A stretch of DNA of 64,000 nt from SZUA-309 sp965230005 (GTDB taxonomy: Bacteria; Pseudomonadota; Gammaproteobacteria; Pseudomonadales; Azotimanducaceae), in NCBI GenBank assembly GCA_965230005.1, contig OZ245934.1, forward strand, positions 2,232,001 to 2,296,000, in the 5' to 3' direction. The notes beneath the pieces are model-generated. The model saw only the letters and a list, made by a program, of their open reading frames with translations, was not told the DNA's origin and searched no databases. The position numbers and the translations under genes are program-made. Shown here piece by piece: positions 35,498 through 43,941 of the stretch (position 1 is the first letter of the stretch; each line of letters begins with the position of its first letter).

Positions 35498-36178
35498 CTA
35501 GAGCGGGTACTCGCGCAGCGTTGCTTCGTAGCGGTCGACCTTGTTCACGTATCGGCGGCCGGCCTGCTCTTCTTCCCCGTAGGGACCGATGTTGTAGGCC
35601 GAGAGCGCGCAGTTACGATCGTCACCGCAACGATCCATGAGGTGTGAGAGCACCTGAGCGCCGCAGTAGATGTTCTCTGCGGGATCAAGCAGGTCGCTGG
35701 TGCCACAGAAACCGCTCCAGTACTCAGGACGTACCTGGGCGGGACCAATGGCGCCGACATGCGAGCGGACGTCTTTCCGGAAGGAGCTTTCCGTCAGCAC
35801 GAGGCTGGCCAGCAGCTCGGGCTCCAGGCCCTGACGTTCGCTGGCTTCGAGGATCCAGCCGGCAAACTCCGTCGCCGTGTTCCGGCGCACGCCGAAAGCC
35901 TGGCTGACCTTGTGGCCAAAGGCGTCGACTTCCGAGTGCCAGGGCACGTTGCTGTGCTCAACAGCGGGCAGCGCAAAGGCGATGCGCTGCAGGCCGCGAT
36001 CCGTGCCGTTAAAGGACACAACGAGAGCCAGGGAGACCAGCCCGAAGGCCAGCAGCAGATGGGCACCCAGGAAGAACCGGGCAATACCAGGCACAGCCTG
36101 CCAGCGGGCCTTGGCGCCCGTCTGGAGCGACTGGAGCCCGCTTTGGGCGCGTCGCCAGACTGAATGGTCCTGCTGCAT
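35498..36178 (-). CDS. Membrane-anchored lytic transglycosylase (SLT domain)
   Basis: A 226-aa peptidoglycan lytic transglycosylase. An N-terminal cytosolic stretch is followed by a membrane span at about residues 32-52 (FFLGAHLLLAFGLVSLALVV), so the catalytic domain is periplasmic. Catalytic segment: LASLVLTESSFRKDVRSHVGAIG near residue 132, where E of TESSF is the general acid; then GPAQVRPEYWSG, LLDPAENIYCGAQVLSHLM and CALSAYNIGPYG, all SLT family 1 motifs. It would cleave glycan strands during growth or secretion-system assembly. Upstream lies a palindrome-rich 416-bp region that probably holds its promoter and operators. Confidence 0.85.
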   Translation of the reverse strand: MQQDHSVWRRAQSGLQSLQTGAKARWQAVPGIARFFLGAHLLLAFGLVSLALVVSFNGTDRGLQRIAFALPAVEHSNVPWHSEVDAFGHKVSQAFGVRRNTATEFAGWILEASERQGLEPELLASLVLTESSFRKDVRSHVGAIGPAQVRPEYWSGFCGTSDLLDPAENIYCGAQVLSHLMDRCGDDRNCALSAYNIGPYGEEEQAGRRYVNKVDRYEATLREYPL

Positions 36179-36418
36179 CTATTCCTGCTCTCTCAACCGT
36201 CCGTAGCGGTCGACGAAACTAAACGATGGGGTAAGGATGGGCGGTAGACCCTGACTGCTGGCTGAACGGACTCTAGCCGCGCTCTTCAGCCGCGTCATGC
36301 GTCTCTCACCCCCTGACCCTCATGGTCGCGCGCATTTTACTGATGCTGCAGCACACAATAAACCGGAATTGCGTCACAAAACGCTTCCGGTCTGTGACGG
36401 GCATGTAACACAACGTCA

Positions 36419-36436
36419 AGTGAGTGGCCGCTCACT
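36419..36436. promoter_or_regulatory. Palindromic operator candidate
   Basis: AGTGAG, six bases, CTCACT: a perfect 6-bp inverted repeat sharing its right half with the adjacent CRP-like site. This dyad length suits a TetR-type or CRP-family dimer. No regulator gene is adjacent. Confidence 0.35.
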
Positions 36437-36452
36437 GTGAACCGCCTCACAG
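36435..36452. promoter_or_regulatory. CRP/Vfr-like binding site
   Basis: CTGTGA, six bases, TCACAG: both half-sites match the TGTGA-N6-TCACA core of CRP-family regulators exactly. It lies about 257 bp upstream of the lytic transglycosylase start and 143 bp downstream of the LLM stop. Far for direct activation at the gene, but the transcription start is unknown. Confidence 0.4.
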
Positions 36453-36594
36453 GCCTGAGGTGCAATAATGCACAGATACCGATACTACGGACTTTTAGAT
36501 CTAATCGTTCTAAAAATCCGCAGAACTAGTGCGATTGCACTATTTCGGGCGTGCTCTTCAGTTGCGCGAGGACACGACCCGTGCGGACAGCCTG

Positions 36595-37602
36595 TCAGCC
36601 AGCGCGCAGCTGCGCGATGATCGCCTCCCGCTGCTCGGCGTCAGACACCGGGAAAGACGCCGAGGTCCGGTCCGTGAAGCTCCCGTAGCGGTCGAGCATC
36701 TGCTGGGCAACGGTGCCGGGTTCGCCGACAACGCCGAAGTGGTCGACGATGTCGTCCGTGATCAGCGTGCCCATCTCCTGCCAACGCCCCTGCTTGGACA
36801 TGGCGTTGAGTTCCCCCTGAAGCTCACCGACACCGATGGCCTCGAGCACGCCTTTGTAGGCCGGCGTCGAGCCATAGAAGGCGATGCGCTCTTTCGTCGC
36901 CTTCAGGGCTGCCTCGTGCTCGGCCTCATCTCGGCCGGTTACCACGAAGGAGGAATAGGAAATCTCGAAGTCATCGCGACTGCGGCCGGCTTTCGCGAGA
37001 CCCCGTTCAATGGCGGGCAGGGTCACCGACTCGATGTAAGGCACGTTGCTGAACGGATGGATGATGATGCCATCGGCCACCTCGCCGGCCACTTCCGTCA
37101 TCTGCGGACCCACGGCAGCCAGGATGACCTTCGGCGCTCCGTACTCCTTGTCCTGGGGTGTGAAGGCAGGCGTCATCAGCGTGTGCCGGTAGTATTTACC
37201 GACAAACTCCAGCGGTTCGCCCTCGTACCAGTTGGCCCAGATCGCCCGCATGGCCAGTACCAGCTCGCGCATCTGTGCCGCTGGCGCGCCCCACTGCATG
37301 CTGAAGCGCTTGGTGATGTGCGGCTTGATCTGCGAACCGAGGCCGAGGGTGAAGCGCCCTTTCGAATAGGCGTTGAGGTCGTGGCCGATGTTCGCGAGGT
37401 TCATGGGGCTCCGGGCAAAGGCCACGGCAATGGACGTCGCAAGCTCCAGCTTCTCCGAATGCTCCGCTGCCAGCACCAGCGGGAAGAACGGATCGTGGTT
37501 CATCTCCGCCGTCCGCACGCCATCGTAGCCTGCGGCTTCGATGGCCTTCACCTGCTCCGGAATCTTGTGCAGGTCGAAACCAATCCCTGAATCTACTTTC
37601 AT
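36595..37602 (-). CDS. LLM-class F420-dependent oxidoreductase (tandem copy 1)
   Basis: Luciferase-like protein of 335 aa. AVAFARSPMNLANIGHDL near residue 58, YSKGRFTLGLGSQIKPHITKRFSM near residue 78, and ILAAVGPQMTEVAGEVADGIIIH near residue 166 are the main family segments. Its neighbour at 37671-38678 has exactly the same length and near-identical segments throughout, so the two are a tandem duplication. Both belong to the subgroup common in mycobacteria and F420-using proteobacteria. It is separated from its twin by 68 bp containing a terminator, so the two copies need not be transcribed together. Confidence 0.88.
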   Translation of the reverse strand: MKVDSGIGFDLHKIPEQVKAIEAAGYDGVRTAEMNHDPFFPLVLAAEHSEKLELATSIAVAFARSPMNLANIGHDLNAYSKGRFTLGLGSQIKPHITKRFSMQWGAPAAQMRELVLAMRAIWANWYEGEPLEFVGKYYRHTLMTPAFTPQDKEYGAPKVILAAVGPQMTEVAGEVADGIIIHPFSNVPYIESVTLPAIERGLAKAGRSRDDFEISYSSFVVTGRDEAEHEAALKATKERIAFYGSTPAYKGVLEAIGVGELQGELNAMSKQGRWQEMGTLITDDIVDHFGVVGEPGTVAQQMLDRYGSFTDRTSASFPVSDAEQREAIIAQLRAG

Positions 37603-37621
37603 TTCTCTCTCCCGTTAGCGC

Positions 37622-37650
37622 AAAACGGCGGCCTTCGGGCCGCCGCGTTT
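37622..37650 (-). terminator. Intrinsic terminator between tandem LLM genes
   Basis: GGCGGCC (37627-37633), a TTCG loop on the plus strand, then GGCCGCC, extended by a C-G pair; on the minus strand the stem is followed by TTTT. It starts 21 nt after the stop of the upstream minus-strand LLM gene. Confidence 0.65.
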
Positions 37651-37670
37651 AGTGTGTGTTTGTGCCTGTG

Positions 37671-38678
37671 TCAGGCCGCCGTGAGCTCTTCGATGATCTT
37701 TGCTCGATCTTCTTTGCCGATATGCGCATAGGCGGCTGAAGTACGGTCGACGATGTCGCCGTAGCGACCGAGAATCTGGCCGGGAATCGTTCCGGGCTCG
37801 CCGACGACGGCAAAGGCATCGAGGATGCTGTCGTCGATGAGGCCTCCCATCTCTTCCCAACGTCCCTGCTTCGACATGCTGTTGAGTTCCCCCTGAATCT
37901 CACCCGCGCCGATGCTGTCGAGAACTGGCTTGTACGCAGGCGTGGATCCGTAGAACGCAATCTGCTGCCGGGTGGCGACCTTGGTCTGCTCGAGCTCTTC
38001 CTCGTTCTTACCGGTGACGACAAACACCGGATAGCTGATCTCGAAGTCTTCGCGCTTCTTACCTGCTTTCGCAAAGCCCCGCTCGAGGGCCGGCAGCGTG
38101 GTTTCCCGGAGGTACTTTTCCGTGGTGAACGCGTGAATGATGATGCCGTCTGCCACCTCTCCGGCGACCTCCGTCATCATGGGTCCGACGGCCGCGAGGA
38201 AAACGCGCGGCGCGCCGTATTCGTTGTTCGTCGGGGTGAACATCGGCGTCATGAGCGTGTGCGTGTAGAACTTGCCGGTGAACGCCAGATCCTCACCGCG
38301 GTGCCAGTTCGCCCAGATCGCCTGCATGGACAGAATGAACTCGCGCATACGCGCCGCCGGCGAGGACCAGGGCATGCTGAAACGCTTGGTGATGTGCGGT
38401 TTGATCTGGGAACCGAGACCGAGCACGAAGCGGCCCTTGGAAGCGGCGTTGAGATCATGACCGATGTTTGCCAGCGTCATGGGCGAACGGGCAAAGGCCA
38501 CGGCAATGGACGTCATGAGATCCACGCGGCTCGTGTTCTGTGCAGCAACGAGCAGCGGAAAGAACGGATCGTGAGACGTTTCCGCCGTCATCACCCCCGA
38601 ATAGCCCATCTCCTCCAGTTCCTGGGCCTGCGCCCCAACCAGATCGAGTTCCCAGCCTACGCCGCCGTCTACCTTCAT
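37671..38678 (-). CDS. LLM-class F420-dependent oxidoreductase (tandem copy 2)
   Basis: Luciferase-like protein of 335 aa, paralogous to the next gene on the same strand. Shared segments include AVAFARSPMTLANIGHDLN near residue 58, GRFVLGLGSQIKPHITKRFS near residue 81, LMTPMFTP near residue 143, and QIAFYGSTPAYKPVLDSIGAG near residue 243. Differences cluster near the N-terminus and around residues 185-200, where substrate-facing loops are expected. A GGGGGACACGGA ribosome-binding site precedes ATG. The terminator directly after its stop codon implies a separate transcript from its twin. Confidence 0.88.
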   Translation of the reverse strand: MKVDGGVGWELDLVGAQAQELEEMGYSGVMTAETSHDPFFPLLVAAQNTSRVDLMTSIAVAFARSPMTLANIGHDLNAASKGRFVLGLGSQIKPHITKRFSMPWSSPAARMREFILSMQAIWANWHRGEDLAFTGKFYTHTLMTPMFTPTNNEYGAPRVFLAAVGPMMTEVAGEVADGIIIHAFTTEKYLRETTLPALERGFAKAGKKREDFEISYPVFVVTGKNEEELEQTKVATRQQIAFYGSTPAYKPVLDSIGAGEIQGELNSMSKQGRWEEMGGLIDDSILDAFAVVGEPGTIPGQILGRYGDIVDRTSAAYAHIGKEDRAKIIEELTAA

Positions 38679-38747
38679 TCCGTGTCCCCCAGTGGATGTC
38701 GCATGCCGATTCGGCGATCGGCTCAGCCGCCGGATTGTTTCACCGTC

Positions 38748-39368
38748 CTAGGCGCGAAGCAAACCGGCGAAGGGGCCCTGGCCGTCGAGGAAGTATTCGA
38801 CTTTGCGTTCGTCACCAAGCTCGACCCGGTAGAAAGCCTCGTTCGGATGCTTGATGGCGATGACTTCGTCGCTGTCGAGCCCCAGGAGATGACCGAGGAG
38901 CACCCGGGACATGACCTGATGGGTCACGAGAGCGATGGTCCGTGCCTCGCTGCGTCGTAACATATCCACAAACGGTGCTACCCGTTCGGCCATGTCCGAG
39001 AGGCTCTCGCCCTCCGGCGGGCGATGATGATAGGGATCATCGAGGCGCTCCCGCCAGGCCTGAGGAAAGGCGTCTTCGAGCTCTTCCACCGTGAGCCCCG
39101 ACCAGTGACCGACGTCGCGCTCGAGCAATGCGTCGACGTATTCAACTGGAGCCCGGACGTAGGAGTTGATGATGTACGCCGTCTCCCGCGTTCTCCCCGA
39201 AGGCGACACGTACATTTCGTCCACAGGGTCGCAGCCCTTCAGGAGTTCACCGTGGCTATGCGCCTGCTCCATGCCTGCATGGGTGAGCGGTGAGTCGAGC
39301 CTGCCCTGCATACGGCGAACGAGGTTCCATTCGGTCTGGCCGTGCCGAATGACGTAGATTTCCTTCAT
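38748..39368 (-). CDS. Histidine phosphatase family protein
   Basis: Phosphoglycerate-mutase-like phosphatase, 206 aa. The catalytic YVIRHGQTEWNLVRRMQG at residue 5 contains the phospho-accepting histidine; SPSGRTRETAYII near residue 55 gives the second arginine, LLERDVGHWSGLTVEEL near residue 82 the acidic residue, and IALVTHQVMSRVLLGHLLG near residue 147 the second histidine. Typical roles are hydrolysis of small phosphate esters such as cobalamin intermediates or sugar phosphates. It lies between the LLM pair and enoyl-CoA hydratase on the same strand, with about 70- to 90-bp gaps. Confidence 0.87.
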   Translation of the reverse strand: MKEIYVIRHGQTEWNLVRRMQGRLDSPLTHAGMEQAHSHGELLKGCDPVDEMYVSPSGRTRETAYIINSYVRAPVEYVDALLERDVGHWSGLTVEELEDAFPQAWRERLDDPYHHRPPEGESLSDMAERVAPFVDMLRRSEARTIALVTHQVMSRVLLGHLLGLDSDEVIAIKHPNEAFYRVELGDERKVEYFLDGQGPFAGLLRA

Positions 39369-39457
39369 GACTTCCCTGTCGGCGAATCCCGCGGCGCCTT
39401 TAGCACCTCATGCCACCGGCCACTTCCCGGCCGACCTTCCTGAACGCTCTGGTGAAC

Positions 39458-40306
39458 TCAATCCTCGCCGGCACCCTGGCCGTCCGGCCCGGTCCGATAA
39501 TCGCCGAAGGCAGCGTCACGCTTCGACAGCGCCTCCGTCAGTCCCTGGCGGAGCTCGGCGAGATGCGCCTGCGTCGAGGCCGTAAAGGTGGCCAGCTGCT
39601 GCATTTCCGTGCCTGCGCGAATGCCGGCACGAATGCCCATGGCGTCCATCTGCCGGTGAACGGCCCGTTTGTTGATCTGCTGGAGATCCGACGGCACCTG
39701 CGCTACCCGCCCGGCGACCCGCAGCACCTCGGTTTCCAACGTGTTGAGGGGGAACGACCGGTTCGCAAAACCCGATTCGGCCGCCTCGAGGCCCGTCATG
39801 TGGTCGCCGGTCAGCATGAGCTCCATGGCTCGCCGAAGGCCGACGATCCACGGATAGAACTGATTGTCCGGTGGACTGATGGCCCGCACCACGGGGTAGC
39901 CGATACGGGCATCGTCAGCCACATACACAAGGTCGCAGGCCGTGGCGAGCTCCGTACCGCCGGCCAGGCAGTAGCCGTGCACCTGAGCGATCACGGGTTT
40001 CGCCAGATCCCAGATCCGGAAGAAACCCTCTACCACATGGCGCGGCCAGTTACCGAGGCCCCCGGCCGTATAGAAAGGCTGACCCTCGGCGACGTTCGAC
40101 TTCAGATCGTAGCCGGCGGAAAAACAGCTGCCCGCGCCGCGAATGACGCTCACCCGAACGCTTTCGTCCAGGTCCGCGGCCTCCAGGGCCGCGAAGAGTT
40201 CCGTGCGCAGCGCGTTCGACAGTGGGTTACGTTTGTCCGGTCGGTTCAGGGTCAGACGCCGGACCCCCGGCACCGGATCATCGATGAGAACCAGCGGCTC
40301 GCTCAT
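39458..40306 (-). CDS. Enoyl-CoA hydratase/isomerase family protein
   Basis: Crotonase-fold enzyme, 282 aa. The first oxyanion-hole segment is RGAGSCFSAGYDLKS near residue 55, the second is AQVHGYCLAGGTELATACDL near residue 102, in which the E of GGTEL fits a catalytic glutamate; DARIGYPVVRAISPPD follows. It hydrates or isomerises enoyl-CoA esters in fatty-acid or aromatic catabolism. It ends 89 bp before the phosphatase gene and starts 3 bp after the stop of the LLM gene at 40310, so LLM and hydratase are probably cotranscribed and may act on the same CoA-ester pathway. Confidence 0.87.
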   Translation of the reverse strand: MSEPLVLIDDPVPGVRRLTLNRPDKRNPLSNALRTELFAALEAADLDESVRVSVIRGAGSCFSAGYDLKSNVAEGQPFYTAGGLGNWPRHVVEGFFRIWDLAKPVIAQVHGYCLAGGTELATACDLVYVADDARIGYPVVRAISPPDNQFYPWIVGLRRAMELMLTGDHMTGLEAAESGFANRSFPLNTLETEVLRVAGRVAQVPSDLQQINKRAVHRQMDAMGIRAGIRAGTEMQQLATFTASTQAHLAELRQGLTEALSKRDAAFGDYRTGPDGQGAGED

Positions 40307-40309
40307 GGG

Positions 40310-41317
40310 TTATCCCTGCTTCAGCTCAAAAGCATCGCCCCGGAAGGCATCGAAGGTGCGCTGCAGATCCTCGGGAGAGGCTGCGAGGGGAGCGATAATG
40401 GAGGTATGCACACCACCATCGGCATCTTCCTGGATGCGCGCCTGAATCTCATCTTCCGGACCAATGATGGCGATCTCGTCGATCATCTCGTCCGTCAGCG
40501 CACCGGTTGTCTTATCCCGGTCTTTGGCAGCCCAGCCTTCCGTGATCGCCTGTGCGGCATCCTCATAGCCAGCCCAGGCCAGAAACTTGTTGTACACGGG
40601 CGTCGCGTAATAGGGGGCGAAGGCGGCCCGGAAGGCGTTGCGCCCGGCAACCTTGTCGTCGGTGGCAAGGACCATGGCCCGGTTGACGATTTCCACGTCC
40701 TCGGCCTTCTTACCCGCACGCTCAGCGCCGATGGCCACGTGCTCCATCATCTTCGGCAGAGCACCTTTCGGCCAGAGATTGAAGATCACCCCATCGCCGT
40801 ATTCGGCGGCCATTTCAATCATCTTTGGCCGCAGCGCGCCGATGTAGAGCGGGGGCGGATTTTCGATGGGCGCCTGCCGGTAGCCGCGGCTGTAGAGAGT
40901 CTCTCCGTCAAAATCGGTCTTGGCGCCGGTGAGCATGGTTTTGACCAGCTGCGCCGTCTCTTTCACCCGCGTGAGCGGCTTCTCGAGCGGAATGCCGTTC
41001 CACTGACCCATGATGGTCTGGCTCGAGGAGCCGATACCCATGACGAACCGACCGGGCAGGAGCTGATGGATGACGTTCACACTTGCGGCGATCACCGACG
41101 GACTGCGCGTATAGACGGGCGTAACCGCGACCCCGATGCGAATGCTCTCCGTGTAGTGGGCAACGGCGGCAATCTGCGTCAGCGTATCCGGAGCGCCGGA
41201 GTCGCTGAACCAGGCGTCCGGATAGCCGTTGGCTTCCGCCCACTGCAGACGATCGATGGTGTGCTTGATGCTGGGTCCGGCCGGCAAGGTGACGGCTACT
41301 CGCTTGGAAAGCGCCAT
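40310..41317 (-). CDS. LLM-class flavin/F420-dependent oxidoreductase
   Basis: Luciferase-like protein, 335 aa from ATG 41317. It begins MALSKRVAVTLPAGPS; central segments are INVIHQLLPGRFVMGIGSSS-type signature near residue 87 and LYIGALRPKMIEMAAEYGDG near residue 150. The ATG at 41317 is preferred to the upstream start at 41476, which would overlap the divergent phosphotransferase gene; AGGAATTC upstream is an acceptable ribosome-binding site. It precedes enoyl-CoA hydratase by 3 bp on the same strand. The C-terminal half carries a family-typical D/E-rich insertion (DKTTGALTDEMIDEIAIIG). Confidence 0.86.
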   Translation of the reverse strand: MALSKRVAVTLPAGPSIKHTIDRLQWAEANGYPDAWFSDSGAPDTLTQIAAVAHYTESIRIGVAVTPVYTRSPSVIAASVNVIHQLLPGRFVMGIGSSSQTIMGQWNGIPLEKPLTRVKETAQLVKTMLTGAKTDFDGETLYSRGYRQAPIENPPPLYIGALRPKMIEMAAEYGDGVIFNLWPKGALPKMMEHVAIGAERAGKKAEDVEIVNRAMVLATDDKVAGRNAFRAAFAPYYATPVYNKFLAWAGYEDAAQAITEGWAAKDRDKTTGALTDEMIDEIAIIGPEDEIQARIQEDADGGVHTSIIAPLAASPEDLQRTFDAFRGDAFELKQG

Positions 41318-41474
41318 GAATTCCTGTTCCCCCTGAAAGTAATCGTGTCGCGACGCCACCAGCACACAGGCGGCGCGGTGACGGGTTTGCAGCCCGCTAG
41401 GCTCGCATTTTGCGGCTGGCAAGATCAACCCGTATCCTTCGCGGTCCCTTTTCCTGAGCACTCGCGAGGACAGC

Positions 41475-42518
41475 ATGAGTGATGTGGCGCTGACGCCGGT
41501 CCGTGAAGCGCACCGTTTCGACGAGGCGGCGCTTGCCGCCTATCTCGAGACCAACGTTGCCGACTATGAAGGCCCCCTGACCATCGAGCAGTTCGAAGGT
41601 GGTCAGTCGAATCCGACTTTTCGCCTCACCACCCCCGGCCGCGCCTACGTGCTGCGCAAGCAGCCCCCCGGCGAACTGCTGCCTTCCGCGCACCAGGTCG
41701 ATCGCGAGTACCGGGTCATGAAGGCGCTGGCGGACACGGAGGTACCGGTCCCGACCATGTACTGCCTCTGTGAAGATGTGAGCGTGATCGGCACCAAGTT
41801 CTACGTCATGGAAATGGTGGACGGGCGACTCTTCTCGGAAACGCTGCTGCCGGAGCTCACCCCGGAAGAACGACGCGCCATCTACCTGGATCTCGCGCGC
41901 GTGCTGGCTTGCCTGCACAGCGTCGATGTGGACGCCGTGGGACTCACGGCGTTCGGCCGGCCCGGCAACTACTACGAGCGCCAGATAGGCCGCTGGTCAA
42001 AGCAGTACGTGGCGTCGAAAACCGACGAGATCGAAGCCATGGAAGTGCTCATGGACTGGCTGCCGAAGAACATCCCCGAGCAGAAGAAGACCGTGATCGT
42101 TCACGGTGATTACCGCCTCGGCAACACGCTCATCCACCCCACGGAACCCAGAGTCGTCGCTGTGCTCGACTGGGAGCTCTCGACCCTCGGCGATGGCCTC
42201 GCCGATCTCGGCTACCTCTGCCAGGACTACCACGCCGACTCCTATTTCAGCGAAGGCCTCGGCACGGCTGATCTGGACGCGCTGGGGATTCCAAAGGAAG
42301 AAGAGTTCGTGGCCGAGTACTGCAAACACGCCGGTATTGATGCCATTGAGAACTGGCCCTTCTATCTGATCTACAACATGTTCCGCTCGGCGGCGATCAT
42401 TCAGGGCGTCTACAAGCGCGGGCTGGATGGGAATGCGAGTTCGGAGACGGCGACGGAGTATGGTGAGGTGGCGCGGATTCGATCGGAACGAGCGCTTGCG
42501 CTGCTCGAGGCGCTTTAG
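41475..42518 (+). CDS. ACAD10/11-type phosphotransferase (APH fold)
   Basis: Aminoglycoside-phosphotransferase-like kinase, 347 aa, resembling the N-terminal kinase domain of ACAD10/11. Seen: EGGQSNPTFRLTTPGRAYVLRKQPPGELLPSAHQVDREY-type nucleotide site near residue 42 (shown in part: VLRKQPPGELLPSAHQVDRE), VIVHGDYRLGNTLIHP near residue 208 (Brenner motif), and VLDWELSTLGDGLADLGYL near residue 232 (metal site). Known family members phosphorylate 4-hydroxyacyl-CoA so that an acyl-CoA dehydrogenase-like partner can remove phosphate; LvaA of Pseudomonas is the bacterial precedent. The gene diverges from the LLM-hydratase pair. An ACAD10/11-like dehydrogenase lies at 23792-25048, not adjacent. Confidence 0.85.
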   Translation: MSDVALTPVREAHRFDEAALAAYLETNVADYEGPLTIEQFEGGQSNPTFRLTTPGRAYVLRKQPPGELLPSAHQVDREYRVMKALADTEVPVPTMYCLCEDVSVIGTKFYVMEMVDGRLFSETLLPELTPEERRAIYLDLARVLACLHSVDVDAVGLTAFGRPGNYYERQIGRWSKQYVASKTDEIEAMEVLMDWLPKNIPEQKKTVIVHGDYRLGNTLIHPTEPRVVAVLDWELSTLGDGLADLGYLCQDYHADSYFSEGLGTADLDALGIPKEEEFVAEYCKHAGIDAIENWPFYLIYNMFRSAAIIQGVYKRGLDGNASSETATEYGEVARIRSERALALLEAL

Positions 42519-42552
42519 CTGGTCGCGTCTGAGTCGTTCCTTGAGCTAGGCC

Positions 42553-42686
42553 GCCCCGGCAGGACCACCCCGCTTTCCGGGCACGCTTGGCTCGGGCGCT
42601 CCGCGCCCGAGCAGACATCCTGTCCGCTCTAGTCGGCGCATCCCTGCGCCTCTACGGCCCGGAAAGCGGGGTGGTCCTGCCGGGGC
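42553..42686. repeat. Structured repeat element, copy 1
   Basis: A 134-bp element between two converging genes. Its ends, 42553-42582 and 42657-42686, form a perfect 30-bp inverted repeat. The 74-nt interior holds a 9-bp hairpin with a 3-nt loop (42591-42611), a GGCGCA/TGCGCC hairpin (42635-42650), and a small GACA/TGTC hairpin between them. Read on the minus strand, the interior matches that of the element at 45523-45660 in 64 of 74 positions. No T-run follows either end. Nothing else notable is seen in the rest of the 262-bp gap (42519-42780). Confidence 0.85.
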
Positions 42687-42780
42687 TGCGATGTTCCTGG
42701 AGGTAATGTGTCTCTACCGGGCCTGCTCAGGGGCAGCCTTTTCCATCTTCGTGCGGATGGGACGGATCTTCATCAGGGCT

Positions 42781-43788
42781 TTAGTCTTCGCGGGCGCTGA
42801 GTCGATAGGAGCGTGGGGTCTGGCCGGCCCAGCGTTTGAAGGCTCGCGTGAAGCCGCTCTGCTCGGAGAAGCCGGTGAGAAAGGCGACTTCAGCGAGGCT
42901 GTAGTCGGTTTCATGGAGCAGGCGCTGGGCCAGATCCCGGCGGGCCGTGTCGACGACGCTCTGGAAGGAGTGACCGTCGTCTGCCAGCCGCCGCTGCAGC
43001 GTTCGCGCGCTCATGGAGAGCTCCGAGGCGATCGACGACACCGTGGGCACCCCTTCGCTGAGCACGCTGGCAACGGCACGACGCACCCGAAGCTCCAGGC
43101 TGCTCTCCTGTTTGAGCGATGCCAGCTGGGCTTCGAGGTGGCGATCGAAGAAGGCCGCGATCGTCTCGTCACCGAGCCGGTTCGGGGCATCGAGACTAGC
43201 TTCGCTGACCAGGAGGGCATCGCGACCGGACTCGAAGAGCACGGGGCACCGGAAATGCGCTTCGTAGATCGACTGGTCACCCATCGCGGCATGTTTGAAG
43301 AAGACGGCCAGCGGCATGAAGTCCCCGGTACTCACCTCTCTGCTGATCGTATCGACCGCCGACAGGCTGGCTTCGTTCGAGAGCAGCATACCCGGGCGAC
43401 CATCACCGGCCTTCTCGAGGCTGAAGAAGAGACCGTCTCCGGTCTTCTCGACCGAGTAGGTCTCCGCGTTGCCGAGCACCCGGCCATAGCGTTCAGACCT
43501 CGCGTATGAGCCGCGCAGATTCGGCGCGGACTTCCAGGCCAACCCAAAGGCCCCGTATTCATCGCTGCGCATGGCGGCACCGATTCGAAGCGGGAGCGCG
43601 GTCCCGTTGGGGTCCCGGTCGGCCAGCGCGGCGAAGAAGTCGTAGTACTCGGTCGCAGACACCATGCGGGCCGGGTCGATGGGCCCTTCTGGCGCCAGCC
43701 CGAGCTGGCTGACGAGGTCTGAGGTATCGACCCCGGGACTGGCCTGGGCGACAACTTTGTAGACGTAAAGCGACGTGATCTGACTCAT
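42781..43788 (-). CDS. AraC-family transcriptional regulator (OruR/ArgR-like)
   Basis: A 335-aa regulator with an N-terminal Arabinose_bd-type sensor domain (residues 1-230) and a C-terminal double helix-turn-helix. The DNA-binding part is visible as VPTVSSIASELSMSARTLQRRLADDG near residue 245 and DLAQRLLHETDYSLAEVAFLTGFSEQSGFTRAFKRW followed by GQTPRSYR, the AraC signature. The start is ATG 43788; upstream residues to 43920 have no family resemblance. It is divergent from the NmrA-like gene across 153 bp, and probably controls it together with the DUF1772 gene. The effector is unknown. Confidence 0.87.
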   Translation of the reverse strand: MSQITSLYVYKVVAQASPGVDTSDLVSQLGLAPEGPIDPARMVSATEYYDFFAALADRDPNGTALPLRIGAAMRSDEYGAFGLAWKSAPNLRGSYARSERYGRVLGNAETYSVEKTGDGLFFSLEKAGDGRPGMLLSNEASLSAVDTISREVSTGDFMPLAVFFKHAAMGDQSIYEAHFRCPVLFESGRDALLVSEASLDAPNRLGDETIAAFFDRHLEAQLASLKQESSLELRVRRAVASVLSEGVPTVSSIASELSMSARTLQRRLADDGHSFQSVVDTARRDLAQRLLHETDYSLAEVAFLTGFSEQSGFTRAFKRWAGQTPRSYRLSARED

Positions 43789-43941
43789 CAGGCACTCAGC
43801 TCGATGATCCGGCTGCCACCGTGAGAACCCGAGGCGTCCTTTGGCGCGTCCGGCCAAAAAGTTGGCGGCGGCGGTCAAGAACGGAATCCACCAGCTCGCG
43901 ATTATTTGCTCGCACGTCAATCAACCTCTGGGAGCAATCGC

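Larger units (their letters stand above)
36179..36594. promoter_or_regulatory. Palindrome-rich intergenic region upstream of the lytic transglycosylase
   Basis: No gene is evident in these 416 bp, and part is more AT-rich than its surroundings. It contains five distinct inverted repeats: a bulged hairpin at 36362-36391, a CGTCACA/TGTGACG pair at 36372-36399, AGTGAG-N6-CTCACT at 36419-36436, a CRP-like site at 36435-36452, and a 12-bp stem at 36488-36520 (one G-U pair on the minus strand). The density suggests protein-binding sites or RNA structure. Confidence 0.5.

Noticed and set aside
36529..37590. 353-codon plus-strand frame over the first tandem LLM gene
   Set aside because: Mirror of a conserved LLM gene; the whole sequence is explained by the minus-strand protein.
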